Below are positions 1 through 6,727 of a stretch of 12,485 nucleotides of DNA, in pieces. Location of the stretch: the NCBI GenBank assembly GCA_021848865.1, contig JAJZTO010000036.1, forward strand, positions 1 through 12,485. Reading direction: 5' to 3'. The notes under the pieces are model-generated. The model saw only the letters and a list, made by a program, of their open reading frames with translations. It did not search any database and was not told where the DNA came from. Positions within the stretch are counted from its first letter, which is position 1; each line of letters opens with the position of its first letter. The translations under genes and the position numbers were made by a program. This DNA is from Myxococcales bacterium. GTDB lineage: Bacteria > Myxococcota > Myxococcia > Myxococcales > Anaeromyxobacteraceae.

Positions 1-1
1 C

Positions 2-121
2 TTCGCGCCGAACTTCGAGCGGCCCCAGGGCGGCCTCGACGCGATGGTGCGCCTGCGCTGGTGGCCCGGCCGCCCCGAGGCCCCGATCCTGCCGGTGCGC
101 GGGGGCGCGTCCCCGCCATGA
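2..121 (+). CDS. 3' end of an unidentified protein (partial)
   Basis: An open frame enters from the left edge and ends at the TGA at 119-121. It gives 39 residues starting FAPNFERPQGG and ending RGGASPP. The stop overlaps the ATG of the next gene in an ATGA junction (118-121), the usual sign of two co-transcribed, coupled genes, which supports it as real coding sequence. The visible tail has aromatic and arginine residues (VRLRWWPGR) followed by a Pro/Gly-rich end. I do not recognise a family from so short a piece, and the missing N-terminal part would be needed to name it. Confidence 0.55.
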   Translation, partial: FAPNFERPQGGLDAMVRLRWWPGRPEAPILPVRGGASPP

Positions 122-687
122 GCCCCCTGCCGAGCCCGGCCTGGCTGCTCGCGGTCGCGCTGGCGGCCGGCGGCGCCCCGGGCGGCCCCGTCGGCCCGGC
201 CAGCGCGAGCGGCCCCGTTGACGCCGCCGGCGCGAGCGGCCCCGCGCCCGACCAGGCCGGGGACCGGCCTCCCGTCCCGCTCTCCTCGGCCACCTGGGTC
301 CTCCCCGGAGCCGCCCTGGAGACGCCGCTGCGGCGCGACGGCGAGTCCACGGTGGAGCCGCGGGCGCGGTTCCGGGTGGAGGCGAGCGCGCCCCTCGCCG
401 ACGCGCGCCTGGCCCTCTACGACGCCCAGGAGTCGATGGTCCCGGTCGAGGAGGAGGACGAGATCGGCTCCGCGGCCAGCCGCTACCAGATCACGCCGTC
501 GAGGCCGCTGCGGCCGGGCTCGCGCTACACGCTCCGGCTCGAGGGGGCCGCCGGCCGGGACATCCGCGACCTGGACGACCGGCGCTACCGTCCCCTCTCC
601 TTCTCGATCCTGACCGCCGGCGAGCCGCCGGCCGACCGCCCCGTGAAGAAGGGCGCGAAGAAGAAGGCGAAGCGGCAGCGGAGCTAG
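118..687 (+). CDS. Exported protein with a bacterial Ig-like (Big_5/SbsA-type) domain
   Basis: This 189-residue protein starts at the ATG overlapping the previous stop; an upstream in-frame GTG at 61 lies inside the previous gene and is less likely. Residues 1-20 are hydrophobic (PAWLLAVALAAGG) and look like a signal peptide, though without a basic n-region. Residues 21-55 are a low-complexity Ala/Gly/Pro linker with a repeated ASGP unit. Residues 75-165 alternate as in a beta-sandwich, with RFRVEASAPL early and PLRPGSRYTLRLEG late, and a closing FSILTAGEP. That pattern matches the Ig-like domains of the Big_5 class found in bacterial surface proteins. The C-terminus is strongly basic (VKKGAKKKAKRQRS), possibly for binding nucleic acid or acidic envelope polymers. 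The function is unknown. The domain call rests on pattern only. Confidence 0.7.
   Translation: MSPLPSPAWLLAVALAAGGAPGGPVGPASASGPVDAAGASGPAPDQAGDRPPVPLSSATWVLPGAALETPLRRDGESTVEPRARFRVEASAPLADARLALYDAQESMVPVEEEDEIGSAASRYQITPSRPLRPGSRYTLRLEGAAGRDIRDLDDRRYRPLSFSILTAGEPPADRPVKKGAKKKAKRQRS
203..244 (+). repeat. 15-bp in-frame direct repeat (two copies)
   Basis: The 15-base unit GCGCGAGCGGCCCCG occurs at 203-217 and again at 230-244. The offset of 27 bases is exactly nine codons, so the repeat keeps frame and encodes the two ASGP motifs of the linker behind the signal peptide. It most likely reflects a small duplication in a low-complexity linker, not a regulatory element. Confidence 0.8.
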
Positions 688-1088
688 GGGCCTCGCGGCC
701 CGCGCTCGAGGTCGGCGAGCACCGCCCGGTCGGCCTCGAGGAAGTCGTAGCGCGCCAGCGTCCCGGCCGCCGCCCACTCCAGCGCGGCGACGCCCAGGCA
801 GCGCGGCTCCGCGCCGTCCGGGAGGCGGCACTCGTAGAACGCCAGCTCGACCTCCAGGTCCGGGTAGTCGTGGCGGTGGCGCAGCAGCAGCGGCCCGACC
901 TCCAGGACGCACCCCAGCTCCTCGGCGATCTCGCGCCGCAGGGCGGCCTCCTCCGGCTCGCCGGGCTCCACCTTCCCGCCCGGGAACTCCCACTGCCCCG
1001 GCCGGTCGGGCCGGTCGGGCCGGCGGGTGACGAGGATCCGGCCCTCCCGCCGGATCACCGCAGCCACCACCCGCAACCGCCCGCTCAC
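684..1088 (-). CDS. MutT-like Nudix hydrolase
   Basis: This 134-residue protein is the right size for a single-domain Nudix hydrolase. The Nudix box Gx5Ex7REUxEExG is complete at residues 38-59: G38, E44, R52-E53, E56-E57 and G59, preceded by WEFPGGKVEPGE. The WEFPGGK lead-in is typical of MutT/CTP-pyrophosphohydrolase-like members, which use Mg2+ to hydrolyse (d)NTPs, often oxidised ones such as 8-oxo-dGTP, to the monophosphate. The exact substrate cannot be told from sequence. The GTG start at 1088 overlaps the stop of the BamB-like gene (GTGA), and no separate ribosome site is evident, so translation is probably coupled. A short tandem repeat gives RPDRPDRP before the box. The TAG stop lies within the same CTAG used by the convergent + strand gene. 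Confidence 0.88.
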   Translation of the reverse strand: MSGRLRVVAAVIRREGRILVTRRPDRPDRPGQWEFPGGKVEPGEPEEAALRREIAEELGCVLEVGPLLLRHRHDYPDLEVELAFYECRLPDGAEPRCLGVAALEWAAAGTLARYDFLEADRAVLADLERGPRGP

Positions 1089-2167
1089 TCGAGATCGAGG
1101 GCCAGGAGCGTGCCGCCGTTGCTGAGCACGTAGACGCGGCGGCCCGCCACCGCCGGGGCCGTGGACACGCCGGTGCCGGGGCTGAGCGTCCGGATCCGCA
1201 TCCCGCTGCCCGGGTCGAGGAAGAGGAGCGCACGGCCGTTGGCCACCAGCAGCCGCGGCCCGGCCCGCACCGGCGCGGCCATGGGGACGCCCTCGAGCGG
1301 CTGGGTCCAGATCGGGCTGCCGTCGCGCGCCGAGAGGGCCAGCACCGCGGTGGTGGTGACCGCGTAGACCTGGCCGTCGCCCGCCGAGAGGCGCGTCGCC
1401 CCTGGCGCCTTGCGCTCCCACAGCGTCCGGCCGGTGGCCGGATCGAGCGCGGTGACGGCGCCCGAGAAGGAGGCAGCGAACAGGGACTTGCCGTCGGTGG
1501 CCAGCCCGTCCACGTCGACGAAGTCGCCGTTCGGGGCGACGCGGCGCTCCCACTTCACCGCCCCGGTGGCCGGGTCGAGCGCCGCCACCCAGCCGTCGGA
1601 GTACCCGGCGTACAGCAGGTCGCCGATCCGCACCGTCGGAGCGCAGCCGCGGATGGTGAAGCCCTCGCGCTGGTCGCGGCGGTGGTGCCACTTCCAGGCG
1701 CCGGTCCCGGCGTCCACCGCGACGACCGAGTCCTCCAGGGTCGCGAAGACGACCAGCCCGCCGACCCACAGCGGCCGCGCGCCGACCTCCTCGCCGACCT
1801 CGTAGCGCCAGCGCTCCTTGCCGGTGGCCAGGTCCCGGGCGTAGAGCCAGCCGTCCTGCGAACCGGCGTAGACCACGCCGTCCCGTACCAGCGGGGGCGC
1901 CGCGAAGCCGGCGCCGGCCTGGAAGTCCCAGAGGGCCTCGCCGTCGGCCCGGAAGGCGCGCAGCTCGCCGCTGCGCAGCCCGACGACGACGGTGCGCGTG
2001 GCCGGGTCGACGCCCGGGCCGCCCAGCTCCTCCACCTGCCAGTCGAGCAGGTCGCCGGGCACCAGCGGCTTGCTCCAGGCGATGGCGTACTGCCGGACCG
2101 GCGCCGGCGGCAGGTGGCCCAGGTCCGCGGCCGGGGCGGCGAGCAGCAGCGCCAGGAGCAGCGCCAT
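1085..2167 (-). CDS. bamB: BamB-like PQQ/WD-type beta-propeller protein
   Basis: This 360-residue protein consists almost entirely of beta-propeller blades of the PQQ-binding-like type. Repeats of the form DGxLYAxDxATGxxxW recur at about residues 105-121, 146-160, 191-206, 235-250, 274-287 and 313-325, with a closing strand at 352-359. In Proteobacteria BamB is a lipoprotein of the Bam complex that inserts outer-membrane proteins. The context supports BamB: the gene directly follows a yfgM-like gene and der, the same neighbours as in E. coli. Its ATG follows that gene's TAG with no gap (TAGATG). Residues 1-14 (MALLLALLLAAPAA) could be a short signal peptide, but there is no n-region charge and no lipobox cysteine; the only Cys is C174. 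It may therefore be soluble in the periplasm. A generic PQQ-repeat protein is the alternative. Confidence 0.8.
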   Translation of the reverse strand: MALLLALLLAAPAADLGHLPPAPVRQYAIAWSKPLVPGDLLDWQVEELGGPGVDPATRTVVVGLRSGELRAFRADGEALWDFQAGAGFAAPPLVRDGVVYAGSQDGWLYARDLATGKERWRYEVGEEVGARPLWVGGLVVFATLEDSVVAVDAGTGAWKWHHRRDQREGFTIRGCAPTVRIGDLLYAGYSDGWVAALDPATGAVKWERRVAPNGDFVDVDGLATDGKSLFAASFSGAVTALDPATGRTLWERKAPGATRLSAGDGQVYAVTTTAVLALSARDGSPIWTQPLEGVPMAAPVRAGPRLLVANGRALLFLDPGSGMRIRTLSPGTGVSTAPAVAGRRVYVLSNGGTLLALDLE

Positions 2168-2917
2168 CTACTTCCCGCCCAGCGCGGCGAGGCGCTCCGC
2201 CGCCTCGCCCTTGAGCGGCGAGTCCTTGAACTCGCCGGGGAAGGCGGCGAGGAGCTTCTTCGCCTCGTCGTCCTTGCCGGCGCGGGCCAGCACCCGGGCC
2301 CGCTCCAGCTCGGCGCGGTCCCGGTAGAAGGATGCCTCCCGGCCGGCGCGCTCGAAGGTGGCGGCCGCGGCGGCGAGGTCGCCCTTGCCCTCCTGGGCGC
2401 GCGCCAGGCCGTCCAGGCCGGCGAAGCGCAGCGCGTCGTCGGCCGGCGCCGCCGCCAGGTAGGCGTTCAGGTCGCCCATCGCCGCGTCCCACTCCTCCAG
2501 CCGGAGGTGGGCCTCGCCGGAGGCCAGCGCCGCGGTGACGGCGGCGCGGGTGCCGGGGTGCTGCCGCCGGGTCAGGTCGGCGGCGGCGATGACCGCCTTC
2601 TGCCGCTCCGCCTCGGAGGCGAAGACGGGCCGATCCACCCCCGGCAGCGGGACCGTGGACACGACGCCGTCGGCGGCGTCGAGGGCCCGGTAGAGCTCGC
2701 CGCCCGCCGCGCTCCGGCCGGAGGTCAGGTAGCCGTGGACCACCAGCCCGGCGACGACGAAGACCGCGGCCACCGCCAGCGCGGCGCCGGCGACCCGCCG
2801 GTTCTTCGAGAGCCACTCGGCGGCGTCGGTGGCGGCGACCTGGAAGTGGTCCGGACCCTTCATCTCCTTGCGGGTGAGGTCCGCCGCGGCCTTGGTGGTG
2901 CGACCATCTCGGATCAT
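2168..2917 (-). CDS. yfgM: YfgM-like TPR protein, single-pass membrane anchor
   Basis: This 249-residue protein has a basic N-terminal stretch (1-41), one hydrophobic segment at about 42-60 bounded by KNRR on the inner side, and an alpha-helical Ala/Leu-rich remainder with tetratricopeptide-like helices (for example 120-155 and 160-235). That is the architecture of YfgM, which in E. coli is anchored in the inner membrane with its TPR domain in the periplasm and works beside SecYEG and periplasmic chaperones. The protein is somewhat longer than the E. coli one, mainly from its cytosolic head. The ATG at 2917 is chosen because AAGGAC lies seven bases upstream; the internal Met19 has its purine run touching the ATG, which is too close. 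The gene sits between der and the bamB-like gene. Confidence 0.8.
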   Translation of the reverse strand: MIRDGRTTKAAADLTRKEMKGPDHFQVAATDAAEWLSKNRRVAGAALAVAAVFVVAGLVVHGYLTSGRSAAGGELYRALDAADGVVSTVPLPGVDRPVFASEAERQKAVIAAADLTRRQHPGTRAAVTAALASGEAHLRLEEWDAAMGDLNAYLAAAPADDALRFAGLDGLARAQEGKGDLAAAAATFERAGREASFYRDRAELERARVLARAGKDDEAKKLLAAFPGEFKDSPLKGEAAERLAALGGK

Positions 2918-2923
2918 GGCGTA

Positions 2924-2929
2924 GTCCTT
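2924..2929 (-). promoter_or_regulatory. Shine-Dalgarno site of the yfgM-like gene
   Basis: On the minus strand AAGGAC lies six to seven bases before the ATG at 2917-2915. It decides the start in favour of this ATG over the in-frame Met19, whose purine-rich stretch abuts the ATG. Confidence 0.65.
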
Positions 2930-2944
2930 GGGAAAAACCGCGTC

Positions 2945-2974
2945 AATCTATGGGTTGGGGCGGCGGGCCGTCAA
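2945..2974 (-). promoter_or_regulatory. Candidate sigma70-type promoter for yfgM-bamB-mutT
   Basis: The der-yfgM gap contains TTGACG (2974-2969, five of six with TTGACA) and, 18 bases on, TAGATT (2950-2945, four of six with TATAAT). The stretch around it is AT-richer than the neighbourhood (CATAGATTGACG, then a run of five T at 2938-2934), unusual in this sequence. It begins about 14 bases after the der stop and would start transcription near 2938, giving a leader of roughly 20 bases. Consensus match only; read-through from der is not excluded. Confidence 0.45.
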
Positions 2975-2987
2975 GGGAAAGCGGCGC

Positions 2988-4508
2988 TCAGCGTCGCGCC
3001 GGCCGCCGCTTCTTGCCCGCCGGCTGCGCGTGGGGCCGTCGCTTCCCCGGCTGCTCCCGGTGCGGCCGCCGCTGGCGCCGCCGCTCCTGGTAGACGATGC
3101 GCACCGGGACCTCCAGGCCGAAGGCCTCGCGGAAGCGGTTCTCGACGTAGCGCCGGTAGTGGTCGGAGAGGCCGTCGGGCCGGTTGGCCTGCACCACGAA
3201 AGTCGGCGGCGCGTAGGCCACCTGGGCGACGTAGAAGAGCTTCACCCGCCGCCCCTGGGAGATGGGCGCCTGGTAGGCGTCCTGCAGCCCCGCCAGCAGC
3301 TCGTTCATCTCGTGCGTCGGGAAGCGGGCGCGGAACTGCTCCACCAGCCGGGCGGCGGTGTCGAGAACCCGGGTGACGCCGCGCCGCTCCTTGGAGGAGA
3401 CGAACACCATCGGGGCCCAGGCCACGAAGGGCAGGCGCCGGTGCAGCTCCTTGCGGTACCAGTCCTGCGTCGCCCCCTCGCGCTCGGCCAGGTCCCACTT
3501 GTTCACCACCACCACCAGCGCCCGGCCCTTCTCGACGACCAGCCCCAGGAGCCGCGCGTCCTGCTCGACGCCGGCCTCGGTGGCGTCCAGCAGGCAGGCG
3601 GTGACCTCCGACTCGTCGATGGAGCGCATGGCGCGCACCACCGAGTAGGCCTCGACCTTCTGCGCGATGGAGCGCTTGCGCCGGATCCCCGCGGTGTCGG
3701 TGACCAGGAACTCGCGCCCCTGGTGGCGCACCAGCGAGTCGATGGAGTCGCGGGTGGTCCCGGGGACGTCCGAGACCACCAGCCGGTCCTCGCCCAGCAG
3801 GGCGTTCACGAAGGTGCTCTTGCCGACGTTGGGCCGGCCGACGATGGCGACGCGGATGGGGCCGGGCGGCCGGGCCGGGGCCTCCGGCTCCTCCCCTTCC
3901 CCGGGCAGCTCGAGCTCCTCGGGCGCGGGCGGCGCCTCCGGCGCCTCGATCCGCTCCACCACCGCGTCGAGCAGCCCGCCCACGCCGCGGCCGTGCTCCG
4001 CCGAGACGGTGTGGACCGAGCCGAAGCCCAGCCGGTGGAACTCGCCGATGGGCAGGTCCCCCTCGGTGGCGGCGCTGTCCACCTTGTTCACCGCCACGAA
4101 GAGCGGCTTGCCGGCCCGGCGCAGGGTCGCGGCCACGGCCTCGTCGAGGGCGGTGAGCCCCTCCCGGCCGTCGGTGACCAGCACCACCGCGGCCGCCTCC
4201 TCCACCGCCAGGCGCGCCTGCTCCTGGACCTGCTGCATCAGCCGGTCGCGCGACTGCGGCTCGAATCCGCCGGTGTCGACCACCGAGAGGGCCCGGCCGT
4301 TCCAGTCCACGTCGGCGTAGTTCCGGTCGCGGGTGACGCCGGGGACGTCCTCGACGATGGCGACGCGCCCGCCGGCGATGCGGTTGAAGAGCGTGGACTT
4401 GCCCACGTTGGGGCGGCCCACCAGGGCGACGATGGGGCGAACCGCGCCCCCCCAGGAGGCCCCCGGGGCGGCGCGCGACCCGCCGGCGCGTTCGTCGGAT
4501 CTCGTCAC
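2988..4508 (-). CDS. der: Ribosome assembly GTPase Der (EngA)
   Basis: This 506-residue protein has two tandem Era-like GTPase domains and a C-terminal KH-like domain, the arrangement unique to Der, an essential factor in 50S subunit maturation. Domain 1 has P-loop GRPNVGKST (31-39), DTGG (78-81) and NKVD (141-144). Domain 2 has GRPNVGKST (224-232), DTAG (271-274) and NKWD (336-339). The KH-like domain covers about 390-475. The two G domains are joined by a Pro/Glu-rich acidic linker (190-215), and the protein ends in a strongly basic tail (476-506). The length is a little above E. coli Der (490). The GTG start at 4508 overlaps the era stop as GTGA; no strong ribosome site is seen, so coupling to era is likely. 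Identification is secure. Confidence 0.97.
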   Translation of the reverse strand: MTRSDERAGGSRAAPGASWGGAVRPIVALVGRPNVGKSTLFNRIAGGRVAIVEDVPGVTRDRNYADVDWNGRALSVVDTGGFEPQSRDRLMQQVQEQARLAVEEAAAVVLVTDGREGLTALDEAVAATLRRAGKPLFVAVNKVDSAATEGDLPIGEFHRLGFGSVHTVSAEHGRGVGGLLDAVVERIEAPEAPPAPEELELPGEGEEPEAPARPPGPIRVAIVGRPNVGKSTFVNALLGEDRLVVSDVPGTTRDSIDSLVRHQGREFLVTDTAGIRRKRSIAQKVEAYSVVRAMRSIDESEVTACLLDATEAGVEQDARLLGLVVEKGRALVVVVNKWDLAEREGATQDWYRKELHRRLPFVAWAPMVFVSSKERRGVTRVLDTAARLVEQFRARFPTHEMNELLAGLQDAYQAPISQGRRVKLFYVAQVAYAPPTFVVQANRPDGLSDHYRRYVENRFREAFGLEVPVRIVYQERRRQRRPHREQPGKRRPHAQPAGKKRRPARR

Positions 4509-5440
4509 AGCCCCAGCCTCTTCAGCGCCTCGGGACGCTCGCTCCAGCGCTCGTCCACCTTCACCCGGATGCCCAGGAACACCTTGCAGCCCAGGAGCCG
4601 CTCCAGCCCCTGGCGCGCCGCGGTGCCGATGCGCTTCAGGGACTCCCCGCCCTTGCCGATGACGATGGCCTTCTGCCCCTCCCGCTCCACCAGCACCAGG
4701 ACCTGGATGCGGACCAGGCCGTGCTTGCCCTTCTCCCGCTCCGACTCGTCGAACTCCTCGACCTCCACCGCCGCGGCGTAGGGGATCTCCTGGCGGGTCT
4801 GCAGCATCACCTGCTCGCGGACGTACTCGGCGGCCAGCACCCGCTCGGCCTGGTCGGTGAGGACGTCGGCGGGGAAGAGCGGCTGCTCCGCCTCGGGCAG
4901 GTGGGGCGCCAGGGTGGCGAGCAGCCGATCCACGTTCTCCCCGGTTTGCGCCGAGAAGGGCACGATCTCGACCCAGGCGTGCAGGTCCTTGTAGGCCGCG
5001 ATCACCGGGAGCAGCGTCTCCCGCGGGGCCCGGTCCATCTTGTTGATCCCCAGCACCGCCGGCCGCCCCGCCCTCGCCACCTGCTCCACGATCCAGCGGG
5101 TGGCCTCCCCGACCTCGACCCGGCCGCCGGGCCCGGTGCCGGCCTCGACCAGCAGCAGCACCGCGTCCACCTCGGAGAGGGTCGCGAGGGCCACCTCCAC
5201 CATCCGCCGGTTGAGGGCGCCCTCGGCCCGGTGCAGCCCCGGGGTGTCGAACAGCGCGATCTGCGCCCCGGGGCCGTTCCAGACCCCGAGGATGCGCGTC
5301 CGCGTGGTCTGCGGGCGGGGCGAGACGATGGCCACCTTCTCGCCCAGGACGCGGTTCAGGAGCGTCGACTTGCCGACGTTGGGCCGCCCGACGATGGCGA
5401 CGGTACCGGCCCGGAACCCCGGCGCTGCGCGCTCCGCCAT
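4505..5440 (-). CDS. era: GTPase Era, 30S ribosome assembly factor
   Basis: This 311-residue protein matches the usual Era length of about 300. The G domain shows GRPNVGKST (18-26), SPRPQTTRTRI as the switch I/G2 region (40-50), DTPG (65-68), NKMD (133-136) and SAQ (163-165). The C-terminal KH domain carries the RNA-binding GxxG loop in VIGKGG (260-265). Era binds the 3' end of 16S rRNA and helps mature the 30S subunit and coordinate division. The ATG start at 5440 is 12 bases after the cytosolic cyclophilin stop, with no clear Shine-Dalgarno sequence. The gene overlaps der by four bases. rnc lies two genes upstream, echoing the common rnc-era linkage. Confidence 0.97.
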   Translation of the reverse strand: MAERAAPGFRAGTVAIVGRPNVGKSTLLNRVLGEKVAIVSPRPQTTRTRILGVWNGPGAQIALFDTPGLHRAEGALNRRMVEVALATLSEVDAVLLLVEAGTGPGGRVEVGEATRWIVEQVARAGRPAVLGINKMDRAPRETLLPVIAAYKDLHAWVEIVPFSAQTGENVDRLLATLAPHLPEAEQPLFPADVLTDQAERVLAAEYVREQVMLQTRQEIPYAAAVEVEEFDESEREKGKHGLVRIQVLVLVEREGQKAIVIGKGGESLKRIGTAARQGLERLLGCKVFLGIRVKVDERWSERPEALKRLGL

Positions 5441-5452
5441 TCCCGGGCCGGC

Positions 5453-5959
<507 letters not shown>

Positions 5960-5965
5960 GGGCGG

Positions 5966-5971
5966 CTCCTA
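5966..5971 (-). promoter_or_regulatory. Shine-Dalgarno site containing the upstream stop codon
   Basis: The minus strand reads TAGGAG at 5971-5966, six bases before the ATG of the cytosolic cyclophilin. Its first three bases are the TAG stop of the exported cyclophilin, so a ribosome ending the first gene sits on the initiation site of the second. Confidence 0.7.
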
Positions 5972-6661
5972 GTCGCAGCTCGGCTTCTGGTGGACGATGA
6001 GGACCTTCTCCAGCCGGGTCTGCGACCCGCCGGCGACGGCGATGGCGCGAACCCGCTCGCAGCCGCAGACGCCGACCCCGAAGCGGACGTAGCCCTTCAC
6101 CCCCGACTTGCAGGTCGGGCAGGCCACCGGGTTCAGGTAAGCCACCGGGACCTCGGTGATGAAGAACTGGGAGCCGTTGGTGTCGGGGCCGCTGTTGGCG
6201 TAGGCGAGCTGGCAGGCCGCGTCGAAGGGACGCGAGCCCGGCTTCAGCTCGTCGGCGAACCGGTAGCCGGGGCTGTAGAAGCCGAACCGGTTGTCGGCCT
6301 GCACCGGCGGGCCGGAGAGCGTCGTCGCCCCGCGCGACATCGGATCGCCGCCCTGGATCATGAAGCCGGGGATGACCCGGTGGAAGAGCGTGCCGTCGTA
6401 GAGCTTCGCGGTCGTGGCCTTGTTGGTCTTCGGGTCGTGCCACTCCTTCTTCCCGGTGGCCAGCTCGACGAAGTTCTTCACGCCGACCGGGGCCTCGTCG
6501 GGCAGCAGCCGGGCGGCGATCTTCCCCCGGCTGGTGACGAAGACCGCGTAGGTCTCCCCGGCCGCGTGGCCGGCGGCCTTCTTCGGGGCCTCCCCGGCGC
6601 GGGCGGCGGCGGCCGGGAGCAGCAGCAGGGCGGCGAGCAGGGCGGTCGGGGTCGCTGGCAT
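5969..6661 (-). CDS. Exported cyclophilin-type PPIase with a cysteine-cluster insertion
   Basis: This 230-residue protein has a signal peptide (hydrophobic 7-20, likely cut after ARA at 20-22), placing the enzyme in the periplasm. The cyclophilin core is intact: FHRVIPGFMIQGGDP with R95, F100, M101 and Q103, and QFFIT at 165-169. Unlike its downstream paralogue it has an extra segment near 176-195 carrying C181-x2-C184, followed by C199-x-C201, plus C150 and C229. The four closely spaced cysteines could bind a metal or form disulfides. It also has a longer loop at about 108-145. The ATG at 6661 is chosen because the signal peptide begins there; GTG at 6670 or TTG at 6697 would add short heads with one or two arginines and cannot be excluded. 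No Shine-Dalgarno site is seen. Confidence 0.92.
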   Translation of the reverse strand: MPATPTALLAALLLLPAAAARAGEAPKKAAGHAAGETYAVFVTSRGKIAARLLPDEAPVGVKNFVELATGKKEWHDPKTNKATTAKLYDGTLFHRVIPGFMIQGGDPMSRGATTLSGPPVQADNRFGFYSPGYRFADELKPGSRPFDAACQLAYANSGPDTNGSQFFITEVPVAYLNPVACPTCKSGVKGYVRFGVGVCGCERVRAIAVAGGSQTRLEKVLIVHQKPSCD

Positions 6662-6668
6662 GCGCGGC

Positions 6669-6697
6669 ACATTAGCCAGGGGCAGGCCGCGGGGCAA
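6669..6697 (-). promoter_or_regulatory. Weak candidate promoter upstream of the exported cyclophilin
   Basis: In the 66-base gap after rnc the minus strand has TTGCCC (6697-6692) and, 17 bases on, TAATGT (6674-6669). Both are poor matches (four and three of six). The spacing would put the transcription start at or next to the A of the ATG at 6661. The TAAT is one of few AT-rich spots nearby. Weak evidence. Confidence 0.2.
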
Positions 6698-6727
6698 CCC
6701 GGCATCGCGGGCCGGAGGCCGCCCGGC

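Noticed and set aside
1006..1023. Tandem GGTCGGGCC units as a regulatory repeat
   Set aside because: The two copies are in frame within the Nudix coding region and simply encode RPDRPDRP.
684..2816. 710-codon minus-strand frame ending in the Nudix domain, suggesting a large fusion protein
   Set aside because: Only the last 134 codons look like protein. The rest is Arg/Gly/Ala-rich shadow of the yfgM-like and bamB-like genes, and a GTG start coupled to the bamB stop explains the Nudix gene alone.
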